Shown: positions 8,543 to 19,675 of the stretch, one piece after another
Layout of the letters: the number at the start of each line of letters is the position of its first letter
How positions within the stretch are numbered: the stretch's first letter is position 1
NCBI RefSeq assembly: GCF_015732185.1
Contig: NZ_WIQM01000009.1
Location: 1-64,000 of the forward strand
From: Pectinatus haikarae
GTDB taxonomy: Bacteria; Bacillota; Negativicutes; Selenomonadales; Selenomonadaceae
Reading direction: 5' to 3'
Length of the DNA stretch: 64,000 nucleotides
The notes under the pieces: model-generated
What the model was told of the DNA's origin: nothing
The model's input: the letters and a program-made list of their open reading frames with translations, nothing else
Databases searched by the model: none
Position numbers and translations under genes: made by a program

Positions 8543-10261
8543 ATGTTGCAGATACTCATATTTTTAGCAGTTTTTGTTGTTATTATTTTCCCGATGGGGA
8601 AATATATGTATCACATCACTGCCAGTCAGCATACTTTTGCCGATCCGATTTTTGACAGAGTGGATAACGTGATTTATCGGTTATGCAGTATCGACAGAAA
8701 AGGTATGCAATGGAAGCAGTATGCCATGGCCATGCTGACAACAAATGCAATCATGGTGTTGATCGGTTATCTGATTTTAAGAATACAAACCGTTCCTTTT
8801 TTCAACCCCAACAGCATTGGCGGCATGGAACCAGTTCTGTCGTTTAATACAGTAATCAGCTTTATTACAAATACTGATCTTCAGCATTATTCCGGAGAAT
8901 CGGGACTTTCATATCTGAGTCAGATGCTGGTCATTACCTTCATGATGTTTACTTCCTCGGCTACCGGATTTTCTGTTGCCGCAGCCGTTATACGAGGCTT
9001 TGCCGCCAAAACAAAAACCGTGGGTAATTTTTATGCCGATATTATTCGCATCACTACACGTGTTTTTCTGCCGCTCTCTCTTGCAATTGGTTTGCTGCTG
9101 GTATCCCAGGGTGTTGTACAGAATCTGTCGCCCAATACAACTGTACAGACGATCGAAGGAAAATATCAGGACCTTTCAATGGGGCCTGTCGCTGCACTGG
9201 AGTCCATCAAGCATTTAGGAACCAACGGCGGCGGTTTTTTCGGTGCAAATTCAACGGCGCCTTTTGAAAATCCAAATGTATTGACAAATATGATAGAAAT
9301 GCTTTCCATGATGATCCTGCCGGGAAGTGTCGTTGTAATGTTCGGTTTAATGGTCCGCAGCCGCGGAAAAAGCAGTGAAAAAGACATGGAAAGAAAGAGG
9401 TTGTTCAGCAGAGAGGCTAAGCCTGTTTTTGCGGTTATGTTCTTCCTCCTTGTCATAGGGATTGCCGTCTGTTTTTGGGCCGAACAGGCAGGCAACCCGG
9501 CATTACAGCAGGTGGGGCTAAATCAGAGCATGGGCAGCATGGAAGGCAAAGAAATGCGTTTTGGCATTGCCCAATCTGCCCTTTTTACTACTGTGACTAC
9601 CGCTTTTACTACAGGCAGCATAAACAATATGCATGATACCCTGACGCCGATCGGCGGCATGGTAGCCTTGGTAAATATGATGCTTAATCTTGTGTTCGGC
9701 GGCAAAGGCGTAGGTCTGATAAATATGCTGATGTATGTAATTTTAACAGTATTCATCTGCGGGCTTATGGTCGGACGCACACCGGAATATCTGGCAAAAA
9801 AAATTGAGGGTCGGGAAATGAAGCTGACAGCTCTTGCTATCATTATCCATCCACTGCTGATTCTTTCCTTTTCTGCATTGGCCATAGCTCTGCCAGCCGG
9901 TCTGGCGGGTATCAGCAATCCCGGTCCCCATGGATTTACCCAGGTGCTGTATGAATTTTCTTCGGCGTCTGCCAACAACGGTTCAGGCTTTGAGGGCCTT
10001 GGTGACAATACCTATTTCTGGAATATTACAACAGGATTGGCTATGTTTTTCGGACGCTATCTGTCCATGATTATTATGCTGGCCGTCGCAGGCTCGCTGA
10101 TGCTTAAGCGGCCTGTCAGTGAATCCATAGGTACTTTAAAGACTGATACCGGAACATTCACCATAGTTTTATTTATGGTCATTATCATCATTGCTGCATT
10201 GACATTTTTTCCGGCATTGATACTTGGCCCGATTACCGAGCATATGGTCTTGTGGAATTGA
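8543..10261 (+). CDS. kdpA: Potassium-transporting ATPase, potassium-binding subunit KdpA
   Basis: The 572-residue integral membrane protein has the usual KdpA length and about ten helices. Selectivity-filter-like loops are visible, for example [31 protein letters not shown] and [13 protein letters not shown], which are KdpA hallmarks. It forms the potassium channel-like path of the P-type ATPase. The stop is followed 13 bases later by kdpB, within one operon. Confidence 0.98.
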   Translation: MLQILIFLAVFVVIIFPMGKYMYHITASQHTFADPIFDRVDNVIYRLCSIDRKGMQWKQYAMAMLTTNAIMVLIGYLILRIQTVPFFNPNSIGGMEPVLSFNTVISFITNTDLQHYSGESGLSYLSQMLVITFMMFTSSATGFSVAAAVIRGFAAKTKTVGNFYADIIRITTRVFLPLSLAIGLLLVSQGVVQNLSPNTTVQTIEGKYQDLSMGPVAALESIKHLGTNGGGFFGANSTAPFENPNVLTNMIEMLSMMILPGSVVVMFGLMVRSRGKSSEKDMERKRLFSREAKPVFAVMFFLLVIGIAVCFWAEQAGNPALQQVGLNQSMGSMEGKEMRFGIAQSALFTTVTTAFTTGSINNMHDTLTPIGGMVALVNMMLNLVFGGKGVGLINMLMYVILTVFICGLMVGRTPEYLAKKIEGREMKLTALAIIIHPLLILSFSALAIALPAGLAGISNPGPHGFTQVLYEFSSASANNGSGFEGLGDNTYFWNITTGLAMFFGRYLSMIIMLAVAGSLMLKRPVSESIGTLKTDTGTFTIVLFMVIIIIAALTFFPALILGPITEHMVLWN

Positions 10262-10274
10262 GGAGGATACTTTT

Positions 10275-12329
10275 ATGAATAAAAAAACTAAAACAAATTT
10301 TATTACCGGAGATATTCTAAAAGCCTCTATTCTTGGGGCGTTTAAAAAACTGAATCCTCTATATATGATAAAAAATCCTGTCATGTTTGTAGTGGAATCA
10401 GGATTTATTATCACTCTGCTGCTTGGTTTTGTTCCCGATTTATTCGGCGATGAGGGAGCTGATCTTTATCTGTATAATTTTACTGTATCGGCCATTCTTT
10501 TGATTACAGTGCTGTTCGCCAATTTTGCAGAAGCAGTAGCTGAAGGGCGGGGAAAAGCACAGGCGCAAAGCCTGAAAAAAACACAGAAAGATATGCATGC
10601 CCGTATCCTGAAAGATAACGGAGAAGATGAAATCATAAGTGCCGATGGATTGAAAAAAGATGATATCGTTCTCGTGAAGTCAGGAGAACTCATCCCCAAT
10701 GACGGCGAAGTGATCAAAGGGATTGCCTCGGTGGATGAATCTGCCATAACGGGAGAATCAGCTCCTGTGGTAAAGGAAAGCGGCGGTGATTTTGCCTCTG
10801 TCACAGGCGGAACAACAGTTGTCAGTGATTGGCTTAAAATACGGATCACATCTGATCCGGGGGAATCATTTCTTGATAAAATGATTTCTCTGGTAGAAGG
10901 GGCATCCCGCCAAAAGACACCAAACGAGATAGCCCTGAATACCCTGCTGGTCAGTCTGACTATTATTTTTTTAATCGTTATCGTCAGTCTCTACCCTATT
11001 GCTCTTTACAGCGGCATACATCTGCAAATCTCCACGCTGATTGCCCTGATCGTTTGCCTGATTCCCACAACCATCGGCGGATTGCTTTCGGCTATCGGAA
11101 TTGCCGGTATGGACCGTGTTACACGTTTTAATGTTATAGCTATGTCGGGTAAAGCCGTAGAAGTTTGCGGAGACGTGGATACCATGATTCTTGATAAGAC
11201 CGGCACTATTACTTACGGTAACCGCATGGCCGCAAAATTTATTCCTGTGGGGAATGCAAGTGAAGAAGAGCTTATTCGCTATTCTGTCATCAGCTCTTTA
11301 AAAGACGATACTCCTGAAGGGAAATCAATCGTAAGTCTGGGAGAAAGCCTGAGCGGAAAACGGCAACAGGAAATTCCCGGTATGAAATCAGTAGAGTTTA
11401 CCGCCCAGACGCGCATGAGCGGTATCGACCTGCCTGACAGCATAAAAATACGCAAAGGAGCCTCCGATGCAATTCAGAAATATGTACGGGAACTTGGGAG
11501 TGTCATACCAACTGATCTGGAGGGCAGCGTCAATGAAGTTGCCAGACTCGGCGGTACGCCGCTTGTCGTATGTCTAAAGGAACAGATTCTGGGTGTCATC
11601 TACTTGAAAGATACCATCAAGCAAGGTCTGACAGAACGTTTTGCCAGACTCAGAGCCATTGGGATAAAAACTATCATGTGTACAGGCGACAATCCCCTGA
11701 CCGCAGCAACCATCGCACAGGAAGCCGGCGTAGACAGCTTTATAGCTGAATGCAGACCGGAAGATAAAATTGCCGCTATCAAGGCAGAACAGGCAGAAGG
11801 CAAAATTGTTGCCATGACAGGAGACGGCACAAATGACGCACCTGCTCTTGCACAGGCCAATGTTGGTATTGCAATGAACAGCGGCACTGCTGCCGCAAAA
11901 GAAGCTGCAAATATGGTAGACCTTGACTCCGATCCCACCAAGATTCTGGATGTAGTTGAGATCGGCAAGCAGCTCCTTATCACGAGGGGGGCATTGACAA
12001 CTTTCAGCATTGCAAACGACGTTGCCAAGTATTTTGCTATTATCCCCGCAATGTTTATGGCGGTTATACCACAAATGCAGATACTGAATATCATGGTATT
12101 ATCCACTCCTTACAGTGCCATTCTCTCTGCTTTGATTTTTAATGCCATAATTATTCCGATACTGATTCCTCTGGCTATGAGAGGTGTAGAGTACAGACCA
12201 ATGAGTGCAGAAAAAATGCTGACCCGCAATATGCTGATTTATGGTCTTGGCGGTATTATTGCACCATTTGCAGGTATTAAAATAATTGACTTGATCATAA
12301 CTCCGCTGCTTACTGCCGCAGGATTATAA
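10275..12329 (+). CDS. kdpB: Potassium-transporting ATPase, catalytic subunit KdpB
   Basis: The 684-residue P-type ATPase starts at [12 protein letters not shown]; the GAGGAGG just upstream decides this start. It has the actuator motif TGESAPV, phosphorylated Asp307 in DKTGTIT, and the hinge [16 protein letters not shown]. The Asp position equals that of E. coli KdpB as I recall it. It couples ATP hydrolysis to high-affinity potassium uptake with KdpA and KdpC. kdpC follows after 47 bases with its own ribosome site. Confidence 0.98.
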   Translation: MNKKTKTNFITGDILKASILGAFKKLNPLYMIKNPVMFVVESGFIITLLLGFVPDLFGDEGADLYLYNFTVSAILLITVLFANFAEAVAEGRGKAQAQSLKKTQKDMHARILKDNGEDEIISADGLKKDDIVLVKSGELIPNDGEVIKGIASVDESAITGESAPVVKESGGDFASVTGGTTVVSDWLKIRITSDPGESFLDKMISLVEGASRQKTPNEIALNTLLVSLTIIFLIVIVSLYPIALYSGIHLQISTLIALIVCLIPTTIGGLLSAIGIAGMDRVTRFNVIAMSGKAVEVCGDVDTMILDKTGTITYGNRMAAKFIPVGNASEEELIRYSVISSLKDDTPEGKSIVSLGESLSGKRQQEIPGMKSVEFTAQTRMSGIDLPDSIKIRKGASDAIQKYVRELGSVIPTDLEGSVNEVARLGGTPLVVCLKEQILGVIYLKDTIKQGLTERFARLRAIGIKTIMCTGDNPLTAATIAQEAGVDSFIAECRPEDKIAAIKAEQAEGKIVAMTGDGTNDAPALAQANVGIAMNSGTAAAKEAANMVDLDSDPTKILDVVEIGKQLLITRGALTTFSIANDVAKYFAIIPAMFMAVIPQMQILNIMVLSTPYSAILSALIFNAIIIPILIPLAMRGVEYRPMSAEKMLTRNMLIYGLGGIIAPFAGIKIIDLIITPLLTAAGL

Positions 12330-12376
12330 TTACGTACTTGCTCTGCCGCTTTTGAATTAAAACAGGAGGCTAAATA

Positions 12377-13015
12377 ATGAGTGCATTTTTAAAAGAAATA
12401 AAAACTCAATTCATGATAACAATAGTGCTGCTTTTGTTATGCGGTCTGGTCTATCCTTTGCTGCTCACTGGAATCAGCCAGCTTTTTTTCCCGAGTCAGG
12501 CAAATGGCAGCCTGATTGTCGAAAATGGCCATGCTGTCGGTTCTGAGCTTATAGGACAGGATTTTTCAGATCACCGGTTCATGAAAAATCGTCCTTCCGC
12601 CGTGAATTACAATACCTATACACAGGAGGAAAAAGACGGCGGTGATTACACAGGAGTCAGTTCAGGCTCCAAAAATTTTGCTCCGACCAATCCTGATCTC
12701 ACCGAACGTGTGACAGCAGATATTATGAAATTTACGGCAGTCAATCCGACTATAAACAAAGAGGATATTCCCGCGGATCTGCTGACATCATCCGGTTCAG
12801 GCCTTGATCCGCATATCAGTCCGAAATCAGCTGCCATTCAGATACCGGCTTTAGTCCAATCGACCGGTTTATCCCGGGAAATATTGGAAAACATAGTCAA
12901 AAAAAACACTCAAAATAAATTATTGGGCATTTTCGGAGAAGAAACAGTCAACGTATTAAAAGTAAATCTGGAAATAGCTAAGGTTCTGAGGCTGTCCGGG
13001 CAGCATGCTGATTAA
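12377..13015 (+). CDS. kdpC: Potassium-transporting ATPase subunit KdpC
   Basis: The 212-residue protein has one N-terminal membrane helix (about 13-35) and an extracytoplasmic domain with the KdpC features GSELIGQDFSDHRFMKNRPSA, LLTSSGSGLDPHISP and ILGIFGE-like LLGIFGEETVNVLKVNL. It assists nucleotide binding and assembly of the Kdp pump. It is the last gene of the operon; a terminator follows. Confidence 0.97.
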   Translation: MSAFLKEIKTQFMITIVLLLLCGLVYPLLLTGISQLFFPSQANGSLIVENGHAVGSELIGQDFSDHRFMKNRPSAVNYNTYTQEEKDGGDYTGVSSGSKNFAPTNPDLTERVTADIMKFTAVNPTINKEDIPADLLTSSGSGLDPHISPKSAAIQIPALVQSTGLSREILENIVKKNTQNKLLGIFGEETVNVLKVNLEIAKVLRLSGQHAD

Positions 13016-13057
13016 AACACGGTCATTTTTTACGGATAATATTGTATTATAAAATAC

Positions 13058-13094
13058 AGAAACCGGATATCTGATTAAAGATGTCCGGTTTCTG
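13058..13094. terminator. Bidirectional terminator between kdpC and cysN
   Basis: CAGAAACCGGA (13058-13068) and TCCGGTTTCTG (13084-13094) pair over 11 bases around a 15-base loop. T-rich sequence follows on the plus strand. It serves the kdp operon and possibly the convergent sulfate operon. Confidence 0.75.
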
Positions 13095-13143
13095 TTTATT
13101 TCTGTCTATTTTTCTTTATTTGCCAGTATATATTTCTATTACG

Positions 13144-14841
13144 CTATATCATCCAAAAATTGTCATTGAATAATATATGGCGCCATTTTGTACAATCGAG
13201 CCACTTATTCCAAAAAGCAGCCTGATTTTTACCATCCGCATATTCTGCCCGGAATTTATCAAGTTCAGCCTGATCATTAACATTAATAGCAAAGCCGCGG
13301 GAGTCAATAAGCGGTGCGTTATACTGCACATCAAAACTATACTGTGCAAATGGCACAAAGTCTATTATTTTCCCGTTTCGTACACGGATAACTGCTTTTT
13401 CCGCAAAAGCAACAATATCTGTTTCTTTTGGATAGTTATAGGTTCTTCCCTTCAAGGGCAGTACATCGCCTATAGTGAATGTTTTATAATCTTTCTGAGC
13501 AGTATCTATTTTCATATCGCCCATATTATAATAATATTCATCAAAAAGAGTTGCCGATATTTTTGTATTGCCGCTGACAAAACTATAATCATCGTCAGTA
13601 ACCTGCCGCGCTTTCCGGATAACACCGCATGCCGAGGTCATATTGCTCAGCCTGTCCACTAATATAAAACTGCCCAATACCGGATATGCAGTGAATTCAG
13701 CTGCCGTGATTCTGTCAGACAATGCGATCGTACAACTGGCAAGTTCATTTTTATGAAGAACAGAAGCAGTCAGCTCATTGCCCGTATTGACATCAGTTTT
13801 ATAGTTTATTTCCTTTATCACGGCTATAGTGCTGCCAGAGCCAAGCTGGAATATATATTCGTGATCAAGGAGCAGCGGTTCATCATCCATCCAAAGGATA
13901 TCAGATGTTATTGATTTTGTTATAACTGCTTTTATATCTTTAGTGATGACACAGCCGCGTGATACATCAATTTCTTTAGACAGCTCTATTGTCAACGCTT
14001 GACCGGCAGCAGCATTATCTGTTTTTGCACCGGCAGTATGAATGCTTTTCACATCAGCCGTTTCACCGCTTGGCAAAACAGTCACCGTATCGCCAGTATA
14101 AAGCTGCCCGCCTTCACACTGCCCCTGAAAACCGCGAAAGGTTCTGTCCGGTCGGCATACTCTCTGTACAGGCATATAAAAACCGCTGTCCTCAATATTG
14201 TCTTCTGCATCTACATTTTCCAGTGCAGGAAGCAGGGCATCGCCTTTATACCACGGCATATTCAATGATTTTACAGTTACATTGTCACCCTCGGTTGCAG
14301 ATAACGGTATTATATCAACATTTTCCAAACCGATCTGCCCGACTAACTCATTTATCTGCGCTGTTATTTCCTGAAAACGCTTTTCGCTGTAATCAATAAT
14401 ATCCATTTTGTTGACAGCAAAAATAAAATGTTTTATTCCCATGAGATGACAAATGCGTGCATGACGTCTTGTTTGTACAAGAACACCTTTAGCAGCATCT
14501 GTTAAAATAACGGCAAGATCGGCGAATGACGCCCCTACCGCCATGTTTCTCGTATATTCTTCATGTCCCGGAGTATCCGCTACTATAAAGCTTCTTTTTT
14601 CGGTAGTAAAATATCTGTAAGCCACATCAATAGTTATACCTTGTTCATGTTCAGCCATAAGTCCGTCCAAAAGCAGAGAATAATCCAATTTGCCGCCGCG
14701 ACTGCCAGCCTTGCTTTCAAGCTCCAGTGCTTTTTCCTGATCCGCATACAAAAGCTTGGAATCATATAATATATGGCCGATAAGTGTCGATTTGCCGTCA
14801 TCAACACTGCCGCAGGTTATAAACTTCAATAGTCCGCTCAT
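13144..14841 (-). CDS. cysN: Sulfate adenylyltransferase large subunit (CysN type) with extra C-terminal domain
   Basis: Residues 1-450 form an EF-Tu-like GTPase: G1 GSVDDGKST (11-19), DTPGHEEYTRNMAVGA, NKMD, then CysN beta-barrel domains with RPDRTFRGFQGQ. With CysD it makes APS from sulfate and ATP, driven by GTP. The protein is 565 residues, about 90 longer than E. coli CysN. The extra end (from about KTFTIGDVLPLKGR to the C-terminus) is not an APS kinase; no P-loop is seen there. It contains VRNGKIIDFVPFAQYSFDV and aromatic-rich ends (NKWLDCTKWRHILFNDNFW). It overlaps cysD by one base (TAATG). Confidence 0.9.
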   Translation of the reverse strand: MSGLLKFITCGSVDDGKSTLIGHILYDSKLLYADQEKALELESKAGSRGGKLDYSLLLDGLMAEHEQGITIDVAYRYFTTEKRSFIVADTPGHEEYTRNMAVGASFADLAVILTDAAKGVLVQTRRHARICHLMGIKHFIFAVNKMDIIDYSEKRFQEITAQINELVGQIGLENVDIIPLSATEGDNVTVKSLNMPWYKGDALLPALENVDAEDNIEDSGFYMPVQRVCRPDRTFRGFQGQCEGGQLYTGDTVTVLPSGETADVKSIHTAGAKTDNAAAGQALTIELSKEIDVSRGCVITKDIKAVITKSITSDILWMDDEPLLLDHEYIFQLGSGSTIAVIKEINYKTDVNTGNELTASVLHKNELASCTIALSDRITAAEFTAYPVLGSFILVDRLSNMTSACGVIRKARQVTDDDYSFVSGNTKISATLFDEYYYNMGDMKIDTAQKDYKTFTIGDVLPLKGRTYNYPKETDIVAFAEKAVIRVRNGKIIDFVPFAQYSFDVQYNAPLIDSRGFAINVNDQAELDKFRAEYADGKNQAAFWNKWLDCTKWRHILFNDNFWMI

Positions 14842-15734
14842 TAAAAATACCCCTCTCTCTTGCGCCGTTCCATGCTGCCAATTGAATCTTTATCTATAGC
14901 GCGGCTGGCTCTTTCGGAAGTGACTGCCTGCAAAGTTTCGGCAATTATTTTATCAAGAGTGTCTGCCTCAGAAGCAAAACCGCCGGTGAGCGGATAACAG
15001 CCGAGTGTGCGGAAGCGGACTTTCTCATTAATTATTTTTTCATCTGGGCGAAGCTTCAGCCTGTCATCATCAACCATGATGATCATGCCGTCCCGTTTTA
15101 TGACAGGACGTACCTTTGCAAAATAGAGAGGAACTATTTCTATATTTTCCCGTTTTATGTACTGCCAGATATCCTTTTCTGTCCAATTGGAAATTGGAAA
15201 AACCCGCATGCTTTCCCCTTTTTTTATACGGGGATTGTACAGTTTCCACATTTCAGGTCTTTGGTTTTTCGGATCCCAGACCTGCGCCTCATTGCGGAAG
15301 GAAAATATTCGTTCCTTAGCCCGTGATTTTTCTTCATCTCGTCGTCCGCCGCCAAAGGCCGCCGTAAATTGATATTTTTTCAGAGCCTGTTTTAAAGCCT
15401 GTGTTTTCATTATATCAGTATAGGATGAACCGTGGTCAAATGGATTTATGCCGCGGGCGACACCATCCTTATTGGTATATTTAAGCATTGTTATGCCGTG
15501 TTCTTTGGCAACTCTATCACGAAAAGCAATCATATCGTGAAATTTCCAGGTTGTATCTATATGTAAAAAAGGAAAAGGCGGTTTTTCAGGATAAAAAGCC
15601 TTTAAGGCCAAATGCAGCATTACAGAGCTGTCCTTGCCTATAGAATAAAGCATCACCGGTTTTTCACAAACAGCAGCAACTTCACGTATAATATAAATTG
15701 CCTCTGCCTCAAGCTTATCCAAATGTGAAAGCAT
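14841..15734 (-). CDS. cysD: Sulfate adenylyltransferase small subunit (PAPS reductase fold)
   Basis: The start [18 protein letters not shown] is chosen because GGGAGG precedes it; a longer frame exists but lacks a ribosome site. At 297 residues it has the usual CysD length. It has the PP-loop [38 protein letters not shown] and the CysD tail [11 protein letters not shown]...[24 protein letters not shown]. It is the catalytic adenylyl-transferring partner of CysN. It lies in a sulfate uptake and activation operon. Confidence 0.96.
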   Translation of the reverse strand: MLSHLDKLEAEAIYIIREVAAVCEKPVMLYSIGKDSSVMLHLALKAFYPEKPPFPFLHIDTTWKFHDMIAFRDRVAKEHGITMLKYTNKDGVARGINPFDHGSSYTDIMKTQALKQALKKYQFTAAFGGGRRDEEKSRAKERIFSFRNEAQVWDPKNQRPEMWKLYNPRIKKGESMRVFPISNWTEKDIWQYIKRENIEIVPLYFAKVRPVIKRDGMIIMVDDDRLKLRPDEKIINEKVRFRTLGCYPLTGGFASEADTLDKIIAETLQAVTSERASRAIDKDSIGSMERRKREGYF

Positions 15735-15795
15735 AAAAATCCTCCCTGTCGTGATCGAATTCATAATAAACCCGTCAACTATTTTTTTACGTAAC

Positions 15796-16110
15796 TCAGT
15801 ATTTATTTGCAGCCCTGCTGTCTGTTTCCAAAACGACAGGTATGCCGTCAGCTTTGGTGATGATCCATTGCGTTATACTGCCCGTTTTTTTTGCATGCAT
15901 TACTGCACCGCGCCCGCCCATATCCGGTCCAAGAAAAAAACTGACCGCACCTGTCGGGCATTCCTTTAAGCAGGATGCGCAGCCCCAGCAGTCACGCGGA
16001 TAAATCATAATCGCCTTATGCTGTTCAGTGAGCTCAATAAGTGTTCCCGGGCATATTTCACTGCAGCGCCCGCAGCCAATGCACAAATCCTTATTGATAG
16101 TTATGCTCAT
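15796..16110 (-). CDS. aprB: Adenylylsulfate reductase beta-like subunit, 2[4Fe-4S] ferredoxin
   Basis: The 104-residue protein has two clusters: [13 protein letters not shown] and [16 protein letters not shown]. The tail [23 protein letters not shown] fits AprB, which has a C-terminal segment wrapping AprA. It is shorter than AprB of dissimilatory sulfate reducers (about 150 residues as I recall). The first 20 bases overlap the end of aprA. It would carry electrons to the AprA flavin to reduce APS to sulfite and AMP. An assimilatory role is inferred from the uptake genes beside it. Confidence 0.8.
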   Translation of the reverse strand: MSITINKDLCIGCGRCSEICPGTLIELTEQHKAIMIYPRDCWGCASCLKECPTGAVSFFLGPDMGGRGAVMHAKKTGSITQWIITKADGIPVVLETDSRAANKY

Positions 16111-17785
16111 AGCGCACCCCTCTTTTTACGATTGGCCGATGAATGATCTTTATCTCTCCATCTTCTATACGGGAATTGATATACTCTTTAAAAACATCAT
16201 CCTTATCCGGATAATCGGCATTTTCCGCAAAACTATGCCAGCGTGTCTCCTTACGAGCTTTCAGGTGCTCTATAAGGAAACGGCAGATATATAATCTGTC
16301 CTTAAGCTCGTGTATAAAGGTAAGCTCGTGCATGCTGCGGGCAGGAAGCTCATCCGTCAGCAGGCATAATTTGTCTATTTCTTTCCCTGCTATACTCAGA
16401 CCGGCTTCATTATATTTATAGCCTGTTTTGATGCCGCCGGCATAATCGTCCATAATTTTTTGCATGGCTTCTTCCAAATCCTGGACGCAGAACTCTTTAT
16501 CCGCAACATTAAGAAAATGTTCTTCCTGCTGCTTATATTGTTCTCCGTATTTATGATAGTCAATTTCTGTTTTATTATCGGCTGCCGATGAAAGATATTC
16601 CATAATTCCCATTGCTGCGATATCGGCCTCAGCCATAGCACCCGTCACATATTTCTGCGGACAGCCGCCCGCTGTGTCACCGGCAGCGAAAAGACCTCTT
16701 ATTGTTGTGTGACGATCTGTCGATATCCAGAAACCGGCAGCAGCATGTCCGCCGACAATATAAGGCTCTGTTCCTTCTATCTCGACATTTCTTTCCTGAG
16801 GCGACCCCTGCTCGATCCATTTTAAGGTTTGTGAGGGAGCCATATTTAAATACGCTTTTTTCAGATCCAATTCCTGTTCATCGCTGATACCGACAGTTTT
16901 CAGGAAGCATGGACCTTTTCCCGCAGCGTTTTCTACCACTGTGCCATAGAGTCGATTCGGCGTGGATATACCATATTTCGTTTCATATACTTCGCCGTAA
17001 GAATTTATCTGCTTTGCTCCTACGCCTTGAGCTATAGTGCCTGTCGGCGCGATGGTATCCTTGCAGCGCAGGGCGATAAACCGCATTTCAAGTGTAGTCA
17101 TTTCCGCTCCGTTACGCATACCCGCAGCCATGCCGGCACCGGTATTAAAAGGCGGATACCACATTTTATGCCGGGAAAAACCGGGATTGTTTGGTCTGTA
17201 TAAGCCGGCTGCTCCGCCAGTAGCGCATAATACGGCGGAAGCTTTTATTATATAGAGAATTGGTTTATGGACATCGACAGCCGCCGCACCATAAATTCTA
17301 TTGCCCACCACTATAAAATCTATAATATTTACATGATTATAAACTTTGATATTAGGCCGTTCATATACGGCAACAGCCAAAATAGGCTTTATATTTTCGC
17401 CGTTGATTTTTATGTTGCGTGTACCGCGTTCAGCATAGCTGCCGTCAGCGTTTTTTAAAATCACCAGTCCCAATTTTTCCAGATCTGCAGCACATTCATT
17501 AAGTCTTTCCGACATAGTCAGGAGAAGATCGCCTCTGGCAATACCCTCAGCATCACGTTCAGCGTAATCAACATAAAAATCCGGAGTCCGCCCTTTTGTT
17601 ATATAAGCATTGAGAGCGTTGACTCCGGCGGCAAGGCAGCCGCTGCGCTTGATATTCGCCTTTTCGACGATCATAATATGCTTCGTTGCTTTTTCAGCGA
17701 GCTTCAGCGCGGCATAACAACCCGCTGTCCCTCCGCCGGCAATCAAAATATCCGTACTGAGATATTTTATCTCTAAATTTTCCAT
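16091..17785 (-). CDS. aprA: Adenylylsulfate reductase alpha-like flavoprotein
   Basis: The 564-residue FAD protein belongs to the succinate dehydrogenase / fumarate reductase / AprA group. The N-terminal dinucleotide fold is DILIAGGGTAGCYAALKLAEK. Other FAD-site features are EKANIKRSGCLAAGVNALNAYI (AprA-like), ATGGAAGLYRPNNPGFSRHKMWYPPFNTGAGMAAGMRNGAEMT, and GLFAAGDTAGGCPQKYVTGAMAEADIA. With AprB it would reduce APS to sulfite. It is about 100 residues shorter than dissimilatory AprA. It is followed by an overlapping aprB and preceded by the sulfate transporter ATPase. Confidence 0.85.
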   Translation of the reverse strand: MENLEIKYLSTDILIAGGGTAGCYAALKLAEKATKHIMIVEKANIKRSGCLAAGVNALNAYITKGRTPDFYVDYAERDAEGIARGDLLLTMSERLNECAADLEKLGLVILKNADGSYAERGTRNIKINGENIKPILAVAVYERPNIKVYNHVNIIDFIVVGNRIYGAAAVDVHKPILYIIKASAVLCATGGAAGLYRPNNPGFSRHKMWYPPFNTGAGMAAGMRNGAEMTTLEMRFIALRCKDTIAPTGTIAQGVGAKQINSYGEVYETKYGISTPNRLYGTVVENAAGKGPCFLKTVGISDEQELDLKKAYLNMAPSQTLKWIEQGSPQERNVEIEGTEPYIVGGHAAAGFWISTDRHTTIRGLFAAGDTAGGCPQKYVTGAMAEADIAAMGIMEYLSSAADNKTEIDYHKYGEQYKQQEEHFLNVADKEFCVQDLEEAMQKIMDDYAGGIKTGYKYNEAGLSIAGKEIDKLCLLTDELPARSMHELTFIHELKDRLYICRFLIEHLKARKETRWHSFAENADYPDKDDVFKEYINSRIEDGEIKIIHRPIVKRGVRYEHNYQ

Positions 17786-17796
17786 TGTGCCCGTCC

Positions 17797-18858
17797 TTAA
17801 ATTATTACCGAATTATCTGCGATAAGTGCCTCGTTTTCTATTTCCCTGATATTGCCCCCATCTATCAAATACATTTTTTTCACAAGCACACCCACTTTTT
17901 CCTGGGAAATCAAAAGCTCTCTGTCCGTAGGCCATACAGCCTTCAATTCTATACCATGCAAGATGACAACTATCTCAAGATGAGAGCCGCGGAAGGTAAC
18001 TGTTTTTACAACACCCGGTTCGGCAGTATAAGAATTTTGGTATTGTTCATTTTCCTTGAAAATAGAAATAAACTCAGGACGGATGACAGCCGTAGAAAAT
18101 CCTTCCTGGCGGTAAAATCCTTTTAATTTGTCGTAATTATTTATCAGAGAATTTTCCCCGATAAATTGCGCTACAAACGGTGTGACCGGTTTTTTATAAA
18201 CAGCCAGAGGAGAACCGCTCTGTTCAACACGCCCCTTATTGATAATCAGGATTTCATCAGCCACTTCACTGGCCTCGTCCTGATCATGCGTGACGAAAAT
18301 ACTGGTTATATTCAATTTTTTTATGGTATCCTTCAGCCATTGCCGAAGTTCTTTGCGTATTTTTGCATCTATTGCCGCAAACGGTTCATCAAGCAGGAGT
18401 ACCTTTGGTTCAGGAGCTATGGCGCGGGCAAAAGCCACACGCTGTTTCTGTCCGCCGGAAAGCTGAGCGGGATACCTATTTTCTAGACCCTTTAATCCAA
18501 TAAGTTCTGTAAGTTCCCCCACTCTTTTCTTAATTCTGTCGGCAGAGATTTTTTTTATTTTCATGCCAAAAGCAATATTATCAAAAACCGTCATATATCT
18601 GAAAAGTGCATAATTCTGAAAAACAAAACCTATGCCGCGTTTTGCGGGAGTAATATCATTGACACGCTGCCCATCAATAATAATATCACCGCTGTCAGGT
18701 GTTTCCAATCCCGCGAGAATGCGCAGAATAGTCGTTTTTCCACTGCCCGACGGACCCAAAAATGCAGAAAGAGAGCCAGCCGGCAGAGCAAAACTCACAT
18801 CGTCTGAAGCCTTATATGTACCAAAACTCTTATTGATATTCTTCAATTCTATATACAT
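17797..18858 (-). CDS. cysA: Sulfate/thiosulfate ABC transporter ATP-binding protein
   Basis: The start MYIELKNINKSFG follows AAAGGAGTAG; the longer frame upstream lacks a site and overlaps cysW. The 353-residue ATPase has Walker A GPSGSGKTT, Q-loop VFQNYALF, signature LSGGQKQRVAFARA, Walker B VLLLDEPF and H-loop FVTHDQDEA. A C-terminal regulatory domain (about 240-353) is of the CysA/PotA type. It energises sulfate import through the two permeases encoded just upstream. Confidence 0.95.
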   Translation of the reverse strand: MYIELKNINKSFGTYKASDDVSFALPAGSLSAFLGPSGSGKTTILRILAGLETPDSGDIIIDGQRVNDITPAKRGIGFVFQNYALFRYMTVFDNIAFGMKIKKISADRIKKRVGELTELIGLKGLENRYPAQLSGGQKQRVAFARAIAPEPKVLLLDEPFAAIDAKIRKELRQWLKDTIKKLNITSIFVTHDQDEASEVADEILIINKGRVEQSGSPLAVYKKPVTPFVAQFIGENSLINNYDKLKGFYRQEGFSTAVIRPEFISIFKENEQYQNSYTAEPGVVKTVTFRGSHLEIVVILHGIELKAVWPTDRELLISQEKVGVLVKKMYLIDGGNIREIENEALIADNSVII

Positions 18859-18862
18859 TATA

Positions 18863-19675
18863 CTACTCCTTTGCACTGTGCCATTTATATTCGACAATAT
18901 TTTTCAAAATCAGCAATACCAGCGCAAGCAGTACAAGGATTGTAGAAACAGCAAAGGCATCCGCCATTTTAAAATCATTATACAGTATTTCCACCAGCAA
19001 AGGCAATGTATCCGTTTTTCCTCTTAAGTGACCTGATATTACCGACACAGCGCCAAATTCTCCCATTGCCCGTGCTGTACAAAGTATGATGCCATATAAC
19101 AGGGCCCATTTGATATGAGGAAAAGTTATTTTGCGGAAAATAGTAAAACCGCCCGCGCCCATCAAAGCTGCCGCTTCCTCTTCCTCAGTACCGCGTGCAT
19201 GTAATACTGGCATTACTGTTCTGGCTATGAAAGGCAGTGTAACAAAGATAGTTACTAAAACAATGCCTGTCACAGCAAAAACTATTTTCAGATGAAAATA
19301 GTTCAGGATCGGCTGGGCCCAGCCGATCCTGCCAAAAGTCAGCGAAAAAATAAGACCAGCGATGACGGGTGATATGGCGAAAGGAATATCGATAATTGTA
19401 GTCAGAATTTTACTGCGCTTATAATGAAAACGTGTTAAAGCCCACGCGGCAAACAGACCAAAAACCGTATTGCAGACAACTGCCGCAAAAGTAGCAAAAA
19501 GCGTCAGCTGCAAAGCATGCAGAGTAAAGCTGTCACTGAGCACATTCGCGTAGGCAGAAAATCCATTCTTGAAAGCTTCACTGAGTATAACGGCAAGCGG
19601 CATAATAAGCATGACGAAAACAAAAATGCTGCTGAGAGCTATCAAAAAATATTTGACGGGTGATTTCTTCCCCAT
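18863..19675 (-). CDS. cysW: Sulfate ABC transporter permease CysW
   Basis: The 270-residue inner-membrane permease has about six helices and the EAA loop for ATPase contact (EEEEAAALMGAGGFTIFRKITFPHIKWALLYG). SLTFGRIGW and ARAMGEFGAVSVISG are typical of CysW. Its ATG lies one base from the cysT stop. It forms the sulfate channel together with CysT. Confidence 0.95.
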   Translation of the reverse strand: MGKKSPVKYFLIALSSIFVFVMLIMPLAVILSEAFKNGFSAYANVLSDSFTLHALQLTLFATFAAVVCNTVFGLFAAWALTRFHYKRSKILTTIIDIPFAISPVIAGLIFSLTFGRIGWAQPILNYFHLKIVFAVTGIVLVTIFVTLPFIARTVMPVLHARGTEEEEAAALMGAGGFTIFRKITFPHIKWALLYGIILCTARAMGEFGAVSVISGHLRGKTDTLPLLVEILYNDFKMADAFAVSTILVLLALVLLILKNIVEYKWHSAKE

